Assembly: GCA_011799875.1 (NCBI GenBank)
Contig: CM022299.1
Span: 340,471,307 to 340,535,306, forward strand
Origin: Thinopyrum elongatum
Lineage: Eukaryota > Streptophyta > Magnoliopsida > Poales > Poaceae
Direction: 5' to 3'
DNA: 64,000 nucleotides
The translations under genes were made by a program, and so were the position numbers. The notes beneath the pieces were generated by a model that was not told the DNA's origin, searched no databases, and was given only the letters and a program-made list of their open reading frames with translations. The number at the start of each line of letters is the position of its first letter. The stretch's first letter is position 1. This document shows positions 41,811 through 52,388 of the stretch, one piece after another.

Positions 41811-42664
41811 TGTCGGGGCACGACACCTATGGGATCCCGAGAGACCCCTTTACGATTCGGCGGGGGGAGAGGTATATGCAAAGAGCAGAACCAGTGATCA
41901 ACGCGAGAGGTTTTTACCCAGGTTCGGGCCGCTGATCCGCGTAAAACCCTACTCCTGCTTTGTGTTCTTATTGATGTTCTTGAGCCCAGCCTTCAGGAGT
42001 GCTCGCAATGAACAGTACGTTCAAAGAGCAGCTACGCATGCAGAATGGGCCAGAAGTTCTCCTCCTCTGTAGCAGTTGCCTTGGGCCTCCTTTTATATGC
42101 TCAAAGGGGTCTCCACAGTGGCAAAATGTACATACATTGAGGTGTAAAGTAGCTACAGGGTATCATACCTAACCCCTGACGGATTAGGACAAGCGCATTT
42201 AATGCACCGTGAGGTGTCCGTTTAGGTGTCCTCACTTTCTTGGGGATGGAAAAGGGGCCATCCCATCAGCACCGCTTAAGTTCTCCTCCACTAGCGTGTC
42301 GCCACACATCCAGAGAAGGACCCAGAATGTCAGACACGTTACTGTGCCGAAGCGGTGGCACAGCGGCAGAATCTCGCCAGGCGCCGAATCTTGCCAGGCG
42401 CCAAGCCTTGCCGGACGCCAAGCCTTGCCGGGCGCCAAGCCTTGCCGGGCCCCAAAGGCCATCCCGGCAAGGGTCTTGCCGGGGAGGCTGGCCTTCGGAT
42501 TTCAGTCCTGCTTATCTGCTGATCCTTAGATCTCTGACTTGATGATTTCCTTGATGGCTTGAATCGACCTCGAGCTGATCCCGGCAAGCCTTGCCACAAG
42601 GATGGCTACAACTGCCCGTGCACAAGTACGGGGTACTAGTGGCCCAATACTTAGTACACTGACA
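41811..42664 (-). repeat. 5' LTR of the Tat-type element
   Basis: The 854-bp LTR matches 29375-30229 with 12 substitutions, 11 of them transitions, and a one-base A-run indel. The same four 17-bp units are present. Confidence 0.95.
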
Positions 42665-43139
42665 CTTCTGTTTTTGCGTTCCTGTTTTCTGGCCTTTCAC
42701 CGTTTCTTAAATTCCTAGAGTTCCGTAACTCCGATTGGGCTGAAATTTTAACACGAGTTTTATCCGGATATTATCTTTCTTGCGGCCGAAGAAGGGCACC
42801 AACCGCCTTACGGGGTGGCCACAAGCCTCCTGGCTATGCCTAGGGTAGGGGGCACACCCCTAGGGCTTGTGGGCCCCTCGGGCATCGTCTCGCATTGTTT
42901 TTTCCCCCAAAAATCACATATATTCCAAAATAAATCTTCGTAAATTTTTATCGCGTTTGGACTTCGATTGATATGGTATTCTGTGAAACAATAAACATGC
43001 AACAAACAGGAACTGGCACTGGGCACTGGATCAATATGTTAGTCCCAAAAATAATATAAAAAGTTGCCAAAAGTATATGAAAGTTGTAGAATATTGGCAT
43101 GAAACAATAAAAAATTATAGATACGACAGAGACGTATCA
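42665..43139 (-). repeat. 5' LTR, proximal part (minus-strand TGATACG element)
   Basis: On the minus strand this starts TGATACGTCTCTGTCG at 43139 and is cut at 42665 by the gypsy insertion. The first five bases on the plus strand, CTTCT, are the target duplication. Confidence 0.88.
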
Positions 43140-43445
43140 CCGACCTCGAGTCCTAATCAGAATTTTTGACCTTTCCTTCAAGCATGACAAGCTTCTGAAA
43201 CATGGTCTCTCGTGCACCGAGGGCCTGAGCCGTCTCTTGCCCCATTGGGCCCTGAGGTCGGCCTACCAGCTTCTTGGCAGTCAGGCCTCCCCCAATACTG
43301 TATACTATAGCGTCAGACTTTTAGTCTTTGCATCAATACACACCATGGTAATCGAGATGGACATGTTATGTTTCTTTTATCTACTGATTGACATGTCTAG
43401 CTTATACAGTGCTACATTTTTATCTGATTATCATGTCCTGTACGC
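43140..43445. other. Spacer between two head-to-head LTR elements
   Basis: This 306-bp stretch separates two inverted members of the same LTR family. It has no clear gene. Its last five bases (TACGC) are the target duplication of the right-hand element; the left element inserted next to CCGAC. Confidence 0.6.
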
Positions 43446-43922
43446 TGATACGTCTCCGTCATATCTATAATTTTTTATTGTTCCATGCCAATATTATACA
43501 ACTTTCACATATTTTTGGCAACAATTTATATGGTTTATTGGACTAACATATTGATCCAGTGCCCAATGCCAGTTCCTGTTTGTTGCATGTTTTTTGTTTT
43601 GCAAAATATCCATATCAAACGAAGTCCAAACGCTATAAAAATTTACGGAGAATTATTTTGGAATATATGTGATTTTTGGGAGGTGGAATCAGCACAAACG
43701 GAGGCCCATGGCCTCCACTACCCACCAGGGCGTGGCCTGCCCCCCTGGTGCATGGTGGTGCCTAGTGGGCACCCCGTAAGTAGGTTGGGGCTCTTCTACG
43801 GCCGCAAGGAAGCTTATATCCGAAAAAAATCGTGTTAAAATTTCAGCGCAATCGGAGTTACGGATCTCCGGATATTTAAGAAACGATGAAAGGCCAAAAA
43901 ACAGGAATGCGAAACAGAAGAG

Positions 43923-43957
<35 letters not shown>

Positions 43958-44943
43958 AATCTCGGAGGGGCTCTCGCCCCTCCGACGCCATGGAGGCCAT
44001 GGACTAAAGGGGAAACCCTCCTCCCATGTAGGTGGGGCCAAGGAAGAAGAAGAAGGAGGGGGGCTCTCTCCTCCTCTCTCCCGGTGGCGCCGGAGTGCCG
44101 CCGGGGCAAGGATCGTGACGGCGATCTACACCAACAACCTTGCTACCGTCAACACCAACTTTCTCTCCCTCTATGCAGCAGTGTAACCTATCTATTCCTG
44201 CTGTAATTCTCTACTTAAACATGGTGCTCAACACTATATATTATTATCAAGTGATATGTGGTTATCCTATGATGTTTGAGTAGATCTGTTTTATCCTATG
44301 GGTTGATTGATGATCATGATTGGTTTGAGTTGTATATTTTATTTTGGTGCTGTCCTATGGTGCCCTCCGTGTCATGCAAACATGAGGGATCCCCGCTGTA
44401 GGGTGTTGCAATACGTTCATGATTTGCTTATGGTGGGTGGTGTGAGTGGCTGAAACACATACCCGAGTAAGTGGGTTGTTGCGTATGGGAGTAAAGAGGA
44501 CTTGAGACTTAATGCTATGGTTGGGTTTTACCTTAATGATCTTTGGTAGTTGCGGATGCTTGCTAGAGTTCCAATCATAAGTGCATATGATCCAAGTACA
44601 GAAAGTATGTTAGCTCATGCCTCTCCCTCATATAAAATTGCAATAATGATTACCGGTCTAGTTATCGATTGCCTAGGGACAAATCTTTCTCTTGTGTTAC
44701 AAAAAGCTTTCTACTAAACTACTAAATTTTTTATCTTGCAATTTATTTGTAGTTTAATTCTCGAAAAGTACTTCTAGTTTTATTCTTGTTCTAGGTAAAG
44801 CAAACGTTAAGTGTTCGTAGAGTTGTATCGGTGGTCGATAGAAGTTGAGGGAATATTTGTTCTACCTTTAGCTCCTCATTGGGTTCGACACTCTTATTTA
44901 TCAAAAAAGGCTACAAACGATCGCCTGTACTTGTGGGTTATCA
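43446..44943 (+). repeat. 5' LTR of the plus-strand element
   Basis: The 1,498-bp LTR runs TGATACGTCTCC to GGGTTATCA. It includes a GA microsatellite at about 43926-43955. Confidence 0.92.
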
Positions 44944-44954
44944 AGACCTTTTTC

Positions 44955-44972
44955 TGGCACCGTTGCCGGGGA
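44955..44972 (+). other. Primer binding site (tRNA-Asp)
   Basis: TGGCACCGTTGCCGGGGA differs at one base from the complement of the plant tRNA-Asp 3' end and lies 11 bp after the LTR. Confidence 0.8.
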
Positions 44973-45115
44973 GCAATAGCACGGGGTGAATATTCTCGTG
45001 TGTGCTTGTTTGCTTTATCACTAAGTAGATTTTATTTTGTGCTATTGTTTTCTATCTTTAGTTATGGGTAGGAAACGTAAAATACCAAAAAACAATAGTT
45101 GTACCTACTAAACAA

Positions 45116-46385
45116 ATGGTTGAAGAACCACCCAAAATCTATCATACTACTGAAGCTTTCTACTTGGATCATCTTCGATCCCTATGTGCTCGTGCTGAAA
45201 ACCCAACTAGCTTAGTTGAGGGAAGATCATTAAATGAGCATGCTTATTTTGTGCGACACCACTTATCTCAAAAAGGGAAACTTTTATGGCATCATATTAA
45301 TAATTTGTATTGCTATGCTTTGAATTTATGCGAAATACATGATTTTACTTGTTGTTCTGAAGACCATAAAAAACACCTTTCTTTCCAACGTGAGTTTAAG
45401 GATAATGGAATCTTATCTTCTTATGCCAAGGGTGTTATAATTACTATGATGTTGTCCAAATTGAAGAATTTGTTGCTTTTAAGGGTGCTTATGAAATTGC
45501 TTCTTTGATAGAAAAGTATGATGTTACTCTTTACAAATCTGAAAATTTTGCCATACTTAAATATTGCTATGAAAACTATGCTTCTAATGCTTATGTTAAA
45601 CCATATATTGAGGACTCCTCCACTGTCCAAGAAGAGACTAATATTTTGCAGGAATCTATGGAAGAAGAAATTGATGAAACTATGAGCTCATTAGATGAAA
45701 AAGATGAGGAGGATAGTGAAGAACAAAAGGAGGAAGAGCATATTGATCACCCTTGCCCACCTTCTAATGAGAGTAACTCTTTATCCCATACATTGTTTAA
45801 TTTCCCTTTGTGCTTACCTAAGGATGAATGCTATGATCCCTTGGATTCGTTTGAAATATCCCTTTTTGATGAAATTGATGCTTGCTATGCTTCTGGCCAA
45901 GATGCCAATATGAATTATGCTTATGAAGATGAACTTGCTACAGTTCCTTATGTTAAGCTATTGCACCCACACATGATAATCCTATTGTCTTTTTGAATTC
46001 TCCCAACTACACTATATTGAAGAAGTTTGCTCTTATTAAGGATTATATTGATGGGTTGTGTTTTACTATTGCACATGATGGTTTGGATGAATATAATATT
46101 CATGTTCTTGCTGCTCCTACTTGCAATTATTATGAGAGAGGAACTACATCTCCACCTCTATATGTTTCCAAAACTATAAAATTGCAAGAAATTGCTTATG
46201 CTATGCATTGGCCTTTACTTAATGTGCATGAATTGTTCTTTTATGACATGCTGATGCATAGGAAGAGAGTTAGAATTCATCATTGCATGATGTATGTTAC
46301 TTTGTGCTCACTACTAAATTACAATTCGTTGCTAATTAAAATTGGCTTTGATATACCTTGGGATCCGGGTGGATCCATTACTTGA
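45116..46385 (+). pseudogene. Broken relative of the 449-aa unknown protein
   Basis: The same protein as at 26848-28197 is visible in three frames: 45116-45508, 45505-45996 and 45993-46385. The first frameshift follows the block LSSYAKGV, where the intact copy reads YANGIYDYY. The second follows DELATVPYV, and the frame resumes at NSPNYTI. The acidic middle stretch and the C-terminal FDIPWDPGGSI are well kept; the N-terminus differs strongly from the minus-strand copy, which suggests two subfamilies. Confidence 0.75.
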
Positions 46386-49300
46386 GCACTTTATACCTAG
46401 CTTAATGGCTTTAAAGAAATCGCTGCCAGGGCGACAACCCAGAATTTTTAGAGAGTCATTTTATTTTGTTGTGGGCTTTTATAAATTTTAAAAACAAAAA
46501 AAATATAGAGTGGAACTTAAAACTTTACAAAAAGAAAAGTGAAAGTGAGAAAGACGAGCACCACGGAAGTGGGAGCATGCCTTGAACTTTGTTCATGCCC
46601 ATGGAAACTTTGTGAATCTTGAACTACAAAAACTTTTCAAAAAAAATAATTATCCCCTTGTACAAATCCATTGTATTATAAAAATAATGTGCCAAGATTT
46701 GCCTTTAGGATGATTAGATTGTTCGTTTGTTATGTGCGGTGCAAAAACAGAAACTTTGACTGTAGTGCATGAATTTACATTTTTTACTGGAACCTCACAA
46801 GTTTCTGAAATTTTTACACAGTACTGCTAGGTAAACTTTTTATTTTTTTCTAATGTTTCAGAATTTTTTGAGTTACATAAGTATGGTCAAAGTTCAGATT
46901 GCTATAGACCGTCCTGTTTTTGACAGATTCTGTTTTTGATGCATTGTTTTGCTTGTTTTGATGGAACTATGCAGTGTATTGATGGTATAAGCCATGAAGA
47001 AGTTAGAATATAGTATGGATAATGTAAAAATAAAATATGAATGGGTTTGCAACAGTACTTAAAGTAGTGTTTTGCTTTATTATACTAGGGTTTTGTTAAG
47101 TTCTGTGTGGATGAAGTGTTCGAAGATCGAGGAGGTCTCGATATGAGGAGAAGGAGGAGAGGCAAGAGTTAAAGCTTGGGGATGCCCAAGGCACCCCAAG
47201 TAAATATTCAAGGAGACTCAAGCACCTAAGCTTGGGGATGCCCCGGAAGGCATCCCATCTTTCTTCAACAAGTATCGGTATGTTTTGGTTTTGGTTTTGT
47301 TCACGTGATATGTGTAAATCTTGGAGCGTCGTGTGCTTTTTATTTTTCTTTTAATAATGCACCATGCTGGTATGAGATAGTCCTTGGTTGATTTATAGAA
47401 TGCTCCTTGCACTTCACTTATATCTTTTGAGTATGGCTTTATAGAATGCTTCATGTGCTTCACTTATATCATTTGAAGTCTGGATTGCCTGTTTCTCTAC
47501 ATATAGAAAACCGTTATTTGTAGAATGCTCTTTTGCTTCACTTATATTTATTAGAGTGTTGTATTTTGTAGAAAGAATTAAACTCTCCCGCTTCACTTAC
47601 ATCTATTTAGAGAGCCAACAGGAATTGGTCATTTGCATGGTTAGTGATAAAATCCTACATAAAAACTTGTGGATCACTGAATATGAAATGTTTGATTCCT
47701 TGCAATAGTTTTGCGATATAGAGATGATAATATGTGGGAGGTACTAGTGAATGATTGTGGTTAGTAAGAATATTGGTGTTAAGGTTTGTGATTCTCGAAG
47801 CATGCACGTATAGTCTCTCGTTATGCTAAGAAGTTGGAGCATGATTTATTATTGATTGTCTTCCTTATGAGTGGCGATCGGGGACGAGCGATGGTCTTTT
47901 CCTACCAATCCGTCCCCCTAGGGGCATGCGCAGTAGTACTTTGCTTCGAGGACTAATAAAATTTTGCAATAAGTATATGAGTTCTTTATGATTAATGTGA
48001 GTCCATGGATTATGCGTACTCTTACCTTTCCGCAATTTGCTAGCCTCTTCGGTACCGTGCATTACCCTTTCTCACCTTGAGATGTGGTGCAAACTTCACC
48101 GGTGCATCCCAACCCCGTGATATGATACACTCTATCACACATAAGCCTCATTATATCTTCCTCAAAACAACCACCATACCTACCTATTATGACATTTCCA
48201 TAGCCATTCCGAGATATATTGCCATGCAACTTCCATCATCATCATATACATGACTTGAGCATTCATTTTCATATTGCTTTGCATGATCGTAAGATAGCTA
48301 GCATGATATTTTTATGGCTTGTCCGTTTTTTGATATCCTTGCTAATCATTGCACATCCTGGTACACTGCCAGAGGCATTCATATAGAGTCATAGTGTTCT
48401 AGGTATCGAGTTGTAATTTTTATTTCTTTTGAGTTGTAAGTAAATAGAAGTGTGATGATCATCATTATTCATTATTAGAGCATGTCCTAGTGAGGAAAGG
48501 ATGATGGAGACTATGATTCCCCCACAAGTCGGGACGAGACTCCGGACAAAAAGAAAAAAAAGAACAAGAAAAAAGTGAGGCAAAAAAGAACCAAAAAATG
48601 AGAGAAAAAGAGAGAAGGGGCAATGTTACTATCCTTTACCACACTTGTGCTTCAGAGTAGCACCATGTTTTTCATGTAGATTGTCTCCTATGTAGTCATT
48701 TTCATATACTAGTGGGAATTTTTCATTATAGAACTTGGCTTGTATATTCTGATGATAGGCTTCCTCAAATGCCCGAGGTTTTCAGGAGCAAGCAAGTTGG
48801 ATGCACACCCACTTAGTTTTCATGTTGAGCTTTCATACACTTATAGCTCTTAGTGCATCCGTTGCATGGCAATCCCTACTCCTCGCATTGATATCAATTG
48901 ATAGGCATCTCCATAGCCCGTTGATTAGCCGCGTCGATGTGAGACTTTCTTACCTTTTGTCTTCTCTATGTTTACCCCTATCATCATACTCTATTCCACA
49001 TATAGTGCTATGTTCATGGCTTGCGCTCAAGTATTACGTGGGGGTTGAAAACGCTGAAGCACGTTAAAAAGTATGAACCAATTGCTCGGCTTGTTATCGG
49101 GGTTGTGCATGATAAGTACTTTGTGTTAAGAAGATGGAGCATGACAAGACTATATGATTTTGTAGGGATAGCGTTCTTTAGCATTGATATTTTGAAAGAC
49201 ATGATTGTTTGTTGGGATGCCTGAGTATTGATGTCTTTATGTCAAATTATAGACTATTGCTTTGAATCACTCGTGTCTTAATATTCATGCCATGATTAGA

Positions 49301-49402
49301 TTATATGATCAAGATTATGCTAGGTAGCATTCCACATAAAAAATTATCTTTTTATCATTTACCTACTCGAGGACGAGCAAGAATTAAGCTTGGGGATTAT
49401 GC
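46386..49402 (+). other. Non-coding internal region of the plus-strand element
   Basis: Three kilobases without a plausible protein. The first ~450 bp have a counterpart at 26398-26847. Between 47390 and 47600 a short unit (tagaatgct … cttcacttatat) is repeated at least three times. A 'gcttggggatgcc' word recurs at 47176, 47230 and, as the polypurine tract, 49388. Confidence 0.6.
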
Positions 49403-49938
49403 TGATAAGTCTCCATCGTATCTATAATTTTTGATTGTTCCATGCCAATATTATACAACTTTCACATACTTTTGGCAACAATTTATATGATTTATTAGAC
49501 TAACATATTGATCCAGTGCCCAATGCCAATTCCTGTTTGTTGCATATTTTTTGTTTCCCATAATATCCATATCACATGAAGTCCAAACGCGATAAAAATT
49601 TATGGAGAATTATTTTGGAATATATGTGACTTTTGGGAGGTGGAATCAACGCAAACGGAGGCCCATGGCCTCCACTACCCACCAGGGCACGGCCTGTCCC
49701 CCCTGGCGCGTGGTGGTGCCTAGTGGGCACCCCGTAAGTCGTTTGAGACTCTTCTTCGGCCGCAAGGAAGCTTATATCACTACTGCAGGATGCTGCTAGC
49801 GCGACACTACGATCAGAGACCCTTTGACAAAACTGTGTGCGATGCATTAATCGCAAACAATGATGTAAAAAACCCGTCAAAAAAGATGCAAAACGTTTGC
49901 GATGGCGGAGCCATCAAACACGATTCCGATTTTAGTTG

Positions 49939-50360
49939 CGTGTGCGATGCAGGGCACACGGTTGATCCATTCGAACTGTTTGTGATGAGGCAGAACAACA
50001 GAAATGGGCAGCCATATCAATGTGTGTGCGATATACGGTATACAGTTCGCTCCGATGAACTATTTGCTATTAGGGAGTGCAACAGAAACAGTTAGCCAGA
50101 TCAAGGTGTGTGTGATATACGGCATACGGTTCACTCGGACGAACTGTTTTCGATTAGGGAACACAACAGAAGCGGTTCAACTTAACAAGATGTGTGTGAT
50201 ATGCGGCATACAGTTCACATGGATGAACTATTTGCGATGAGCCAAAAGAACACAAATGAGTCGTGTAAACAAGATGTGTGTGATACGCGGCAAACAGCCG
50301 ACTCGGATGAACTGTTTGCGATGAGAAATTACAACACAGACGGTTAGTACAGTTAGTTCA
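49939..50360 (+). repeat. Five tandem ~84-bp units
   Basis: Units start at about 49939, 50021, 50107, 50191 and 50275, spaced 82 to 86 bp. Each has a GTGTGxGAT word near its start, a 'gaactgtttgcgat'-like centre and an acaaca block. The open frame through them is a by-product. Confidence 0.85.
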
Positions 50361-50700
50361 TGTGCGATTCTGTGTGTAAAAAAAACTTTGAAAAATGCAA
50401 ACTAGTTGCTTGCGGTGGCTAGGAGTATCGCACACGATGCGTCTGCGAGTACTCGTGTGCGATGATTAGTAAGTTACACATACGTTTCCTTATGTTAACA
50501 CGTGTGTGAATTTGCAATATGGACAGTTAATATGCAAATGCCTTCTGGACATCGGGCACACCCTTAAACTCAATGAACATTGTACGATACTAATACTTTC
50601 CATGAAAATTTAAGAACTTGGCTAACAGCATTTGAGTAACATATATATAGTGGTCACACTATTTGACAGAAGGAGGATCTTCATAACACGGTTTTGACAA

Positions 50701-50840
50701 CCATATGGTCCATATCTACATACTTAACATAGTAACAACTATCACATTTTAAGAGGCTGAGGGCCAACAACCATATGGTCCATATCTACATACTTAACAT
50801 AGTAACAGCTAGCACATTTTAAGAGGCTGAGGGCCAACAA
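50701..50840 (+). repeat. Two tandem 70-bp units
   Basis: The unit ccatatggtc … gagggccaacaa occurs at 50701-50770 and 50771-50840 with two mismatches. It lies in the insertion within the 3' LTR. Confidence 0.88.
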
Positions 50841-51927
50841 CCACAACTATCCGCTGGAAGCAGCTTGATCATGGCCACTGGGCATCTCCTAAATGAAAAG
50901 GAAGAGCCCTCCTGTGCCTTGGTAGAGAGAGATCCAATCTCGGAGGGGCTCTTGCCCCTCCACTGCCATGGAGGCCATGGACCAGAGGGGAAGCCCTCTT
51001 CCCATCTAGGGGGGAGGCCAAGGAAGAAGAAGAAGGAGGGGGGCTCTCAACCCCTCTCTCCCGGTGGCACCGGAGTGCCGCCAGGGCAAGGATCGTGACG
51101 ACGGTCTACAACAACAACCTTGCTACCGTCAACACCAACTTTCTCCCCCTGTTTGCAGTGGTGTACCTCTCTATTCCTGCTGTAATTCTCTACTTAAACA
51201 TGGTGCTCAACACAATATATTATTATCCAATGATATGTGGTTATCCTATGATGTTTGAGTAGATCTGTTTTGCCCTATGGGTTGATTGATGATCATGATT
51301 GGTTTGAGTTGTATATTTTATTTTGGTGCTGTCCTATGGTGCCCTCCGTGTCGCGCAAACGTGAGGGATCCCCGCTGTAGGGTGTTGCAACACCTTCATG
51401 ATTTTCTTATGGTGGGTGGCGTGAGTGACTGAAACACATACCCGAGTAAGTGGGTTGTTGTGTATGGGAGTAAAGAGGACTTGATACTTAATGATATGGT
51501 TGGGTTTTACCTTAATGATCTTTGGTAGTTGCGGATGCTTGTTAGAGTTCCAATCATAAGTGCATATGATCCAAGTACGGAAAGTATGTTAGCTCATGCC
51601 TCTCCCTCGTATAAAATTAGAATAATGATTACCGGTCTAGTTATCGATTGCCTAGGGACAAATCTTTCTCTTGTGTTACAATTTTTTTTCTACTAAACTA
51701 CTAAATTTATTATCTTGCAATTTATTCATAGTTTTATTCTCACAAAGTACTTCTAGTTTTATTCTTGTTCTAGGTAAAGCAAACGTTAAGTGTGCGTAGA
51801 GTTGTATCGGTGGTCAATAGAACTTGATGGAATATTTGTTCTACCTTTAGCTCCTCGTTGGGTTCGACACTCTTATTTATCGAAAAAGGCTACAAATGAT
51901 CTCCTATACTAGTGGGCTATCATACGC

Positions 51928-52388
51928 ACATCATCTTTTTTCCATTGATTTTTTGATTAAACTTAATGAAAAATTGATCATATATTCAAATGGGAAATGT
52001 TTTACGTCGGACGGCGGGCCGAACGCTGGGCCGGTCGCACGCCATTCGTTCGATCAACCTAGATCGAACCAACCAAGCATCATGCGACAGAGCATGGCTG
52101 TTACATGCATCCCCCTGTGAGCCTCACGTTCCATGTGACGACGATCTTATCCCTTCCTGTTCCCCAATCTGCTAGCACATCTCTTCTATTCCAGCGCATC
52201 TCTAACGAGCTCGCACGCCGCTGCACCTCACATGGTCGAGGAGATCCACCAAACTCACACCTCTTCCTCCCGCTTCTCTCATTTTTTCTCTCCTCCACCT
52301 CCTTGCCATGCGCACCGCTGCTCGAGGGGGAAGACACACGCTCTGCTTGATTCACGGGCGAGGTCGCTGACGTCGGGGGCTAGGACGC
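51928..52388. other. Intergenic, MULE-like edge
   Basis: From about 51990 a gggaaatgttt start followed by GC-rich pseudo-coding DNA resembles the left end of Triticeae Mutator-like repeats. No protein is recognisable on either strand. Confidence 0.3.

Larger units (their letters stand above)
29375..42664 (-). mobile_element. Tat-lineage Ty3/gypsy LTR retrotransposon, full length
   Basis: The element is 13,290 bp with LTRs at 41811-42664 (5') and 29375-30229 (3') and the target duplication CTTCT at 29370-29374 and 42665-42669. Gag-protease, RT with RNase H, a second archaeal-type RNase H and integrase lie on the minus strand. This second RNase H before the integrase marks the Tat lineage. A multi-exon antisense gene occupies the 4 kb between integrase and 3' LTR. 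The LTRs differ by 12 substitutions and one 1-base indel by my count, about 1.4%, so insertion is young. Gag-pol carries four stops and one frameshift, so this copy is probably not autonomous. Confidence 0.95.
26398..43139 (-). mobile_element. Minus-strand TGATACGTCTC LTR element, truncated and split
   Basis: The 5' LTR starts at 43139 and, after the 13.3-kb gypsy insertion (29375-42664), continues from 29374 to 28322, about 1.52 kb in total. A PBS matching the 3' end of tRNA-Asp lies at 28291-28310 (TGGCGCCGTTGCTGGGGA on the minus strand). The 449-residue unknown frame follows. At 26398 the similarity to the plus-strand relative stops, so the 3' half, with its LTR, is lost. It is a non-autonomous type: no gag, RT or integrase is present. 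Confidence 0.8.
49778..50923 (+). mobile_element. CACTA-like transposon fragment
   Basis: The left end reads CACTACTGCAGGATG, a CACTA-type terminus. It is followed by tandem subterminal repeats, as usual for that superfamily. No transposase and no matching right end ending in TAGTG is present; the right edge is a deletion junction with the host LTR. Confidence 0.6.
43446..51922 (+). mobile_element. Plus-strand TGATACGTCTC LTR element, complete
   Basis: The element is 8,477 bp with a 5' LTR at 43446-44943, a 3' LTR at 49403-51922 and an exact target duplication TACGC (43441-43445 and 51923-51927). A tRNA-Asp PBS sits at 44955-44972 and a purine tract (aagcttggggatta) ends at about 49400. It encodes only a broken unknown protein and no polymerase, so it would depend on enzymes of another element. 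Confidence 0.92.
49403..51922 (+). repeat. 3' LTR of the plus-strand element, enlarged by an insertion
   Basis: The outer parts match the 5' LTR, but the part corresponding to about 43816-43925 is missing and replaced by 49778-50923. Without this block the LTR would be about 1.37 kb. Confidence 0.88.

Noticed and set aside
49790..50095. Open frame of about 100 codons in the CACTA-like insert
   Set aside because: It runs through ~84-bp tandem repeats and resembles no protein.
49939..50360. Regularly spaced repeats reminiscent of a CRISPR array
   Set aside because: Plant nuclear context; the units are whole-length tandem repeats without unique spacers.
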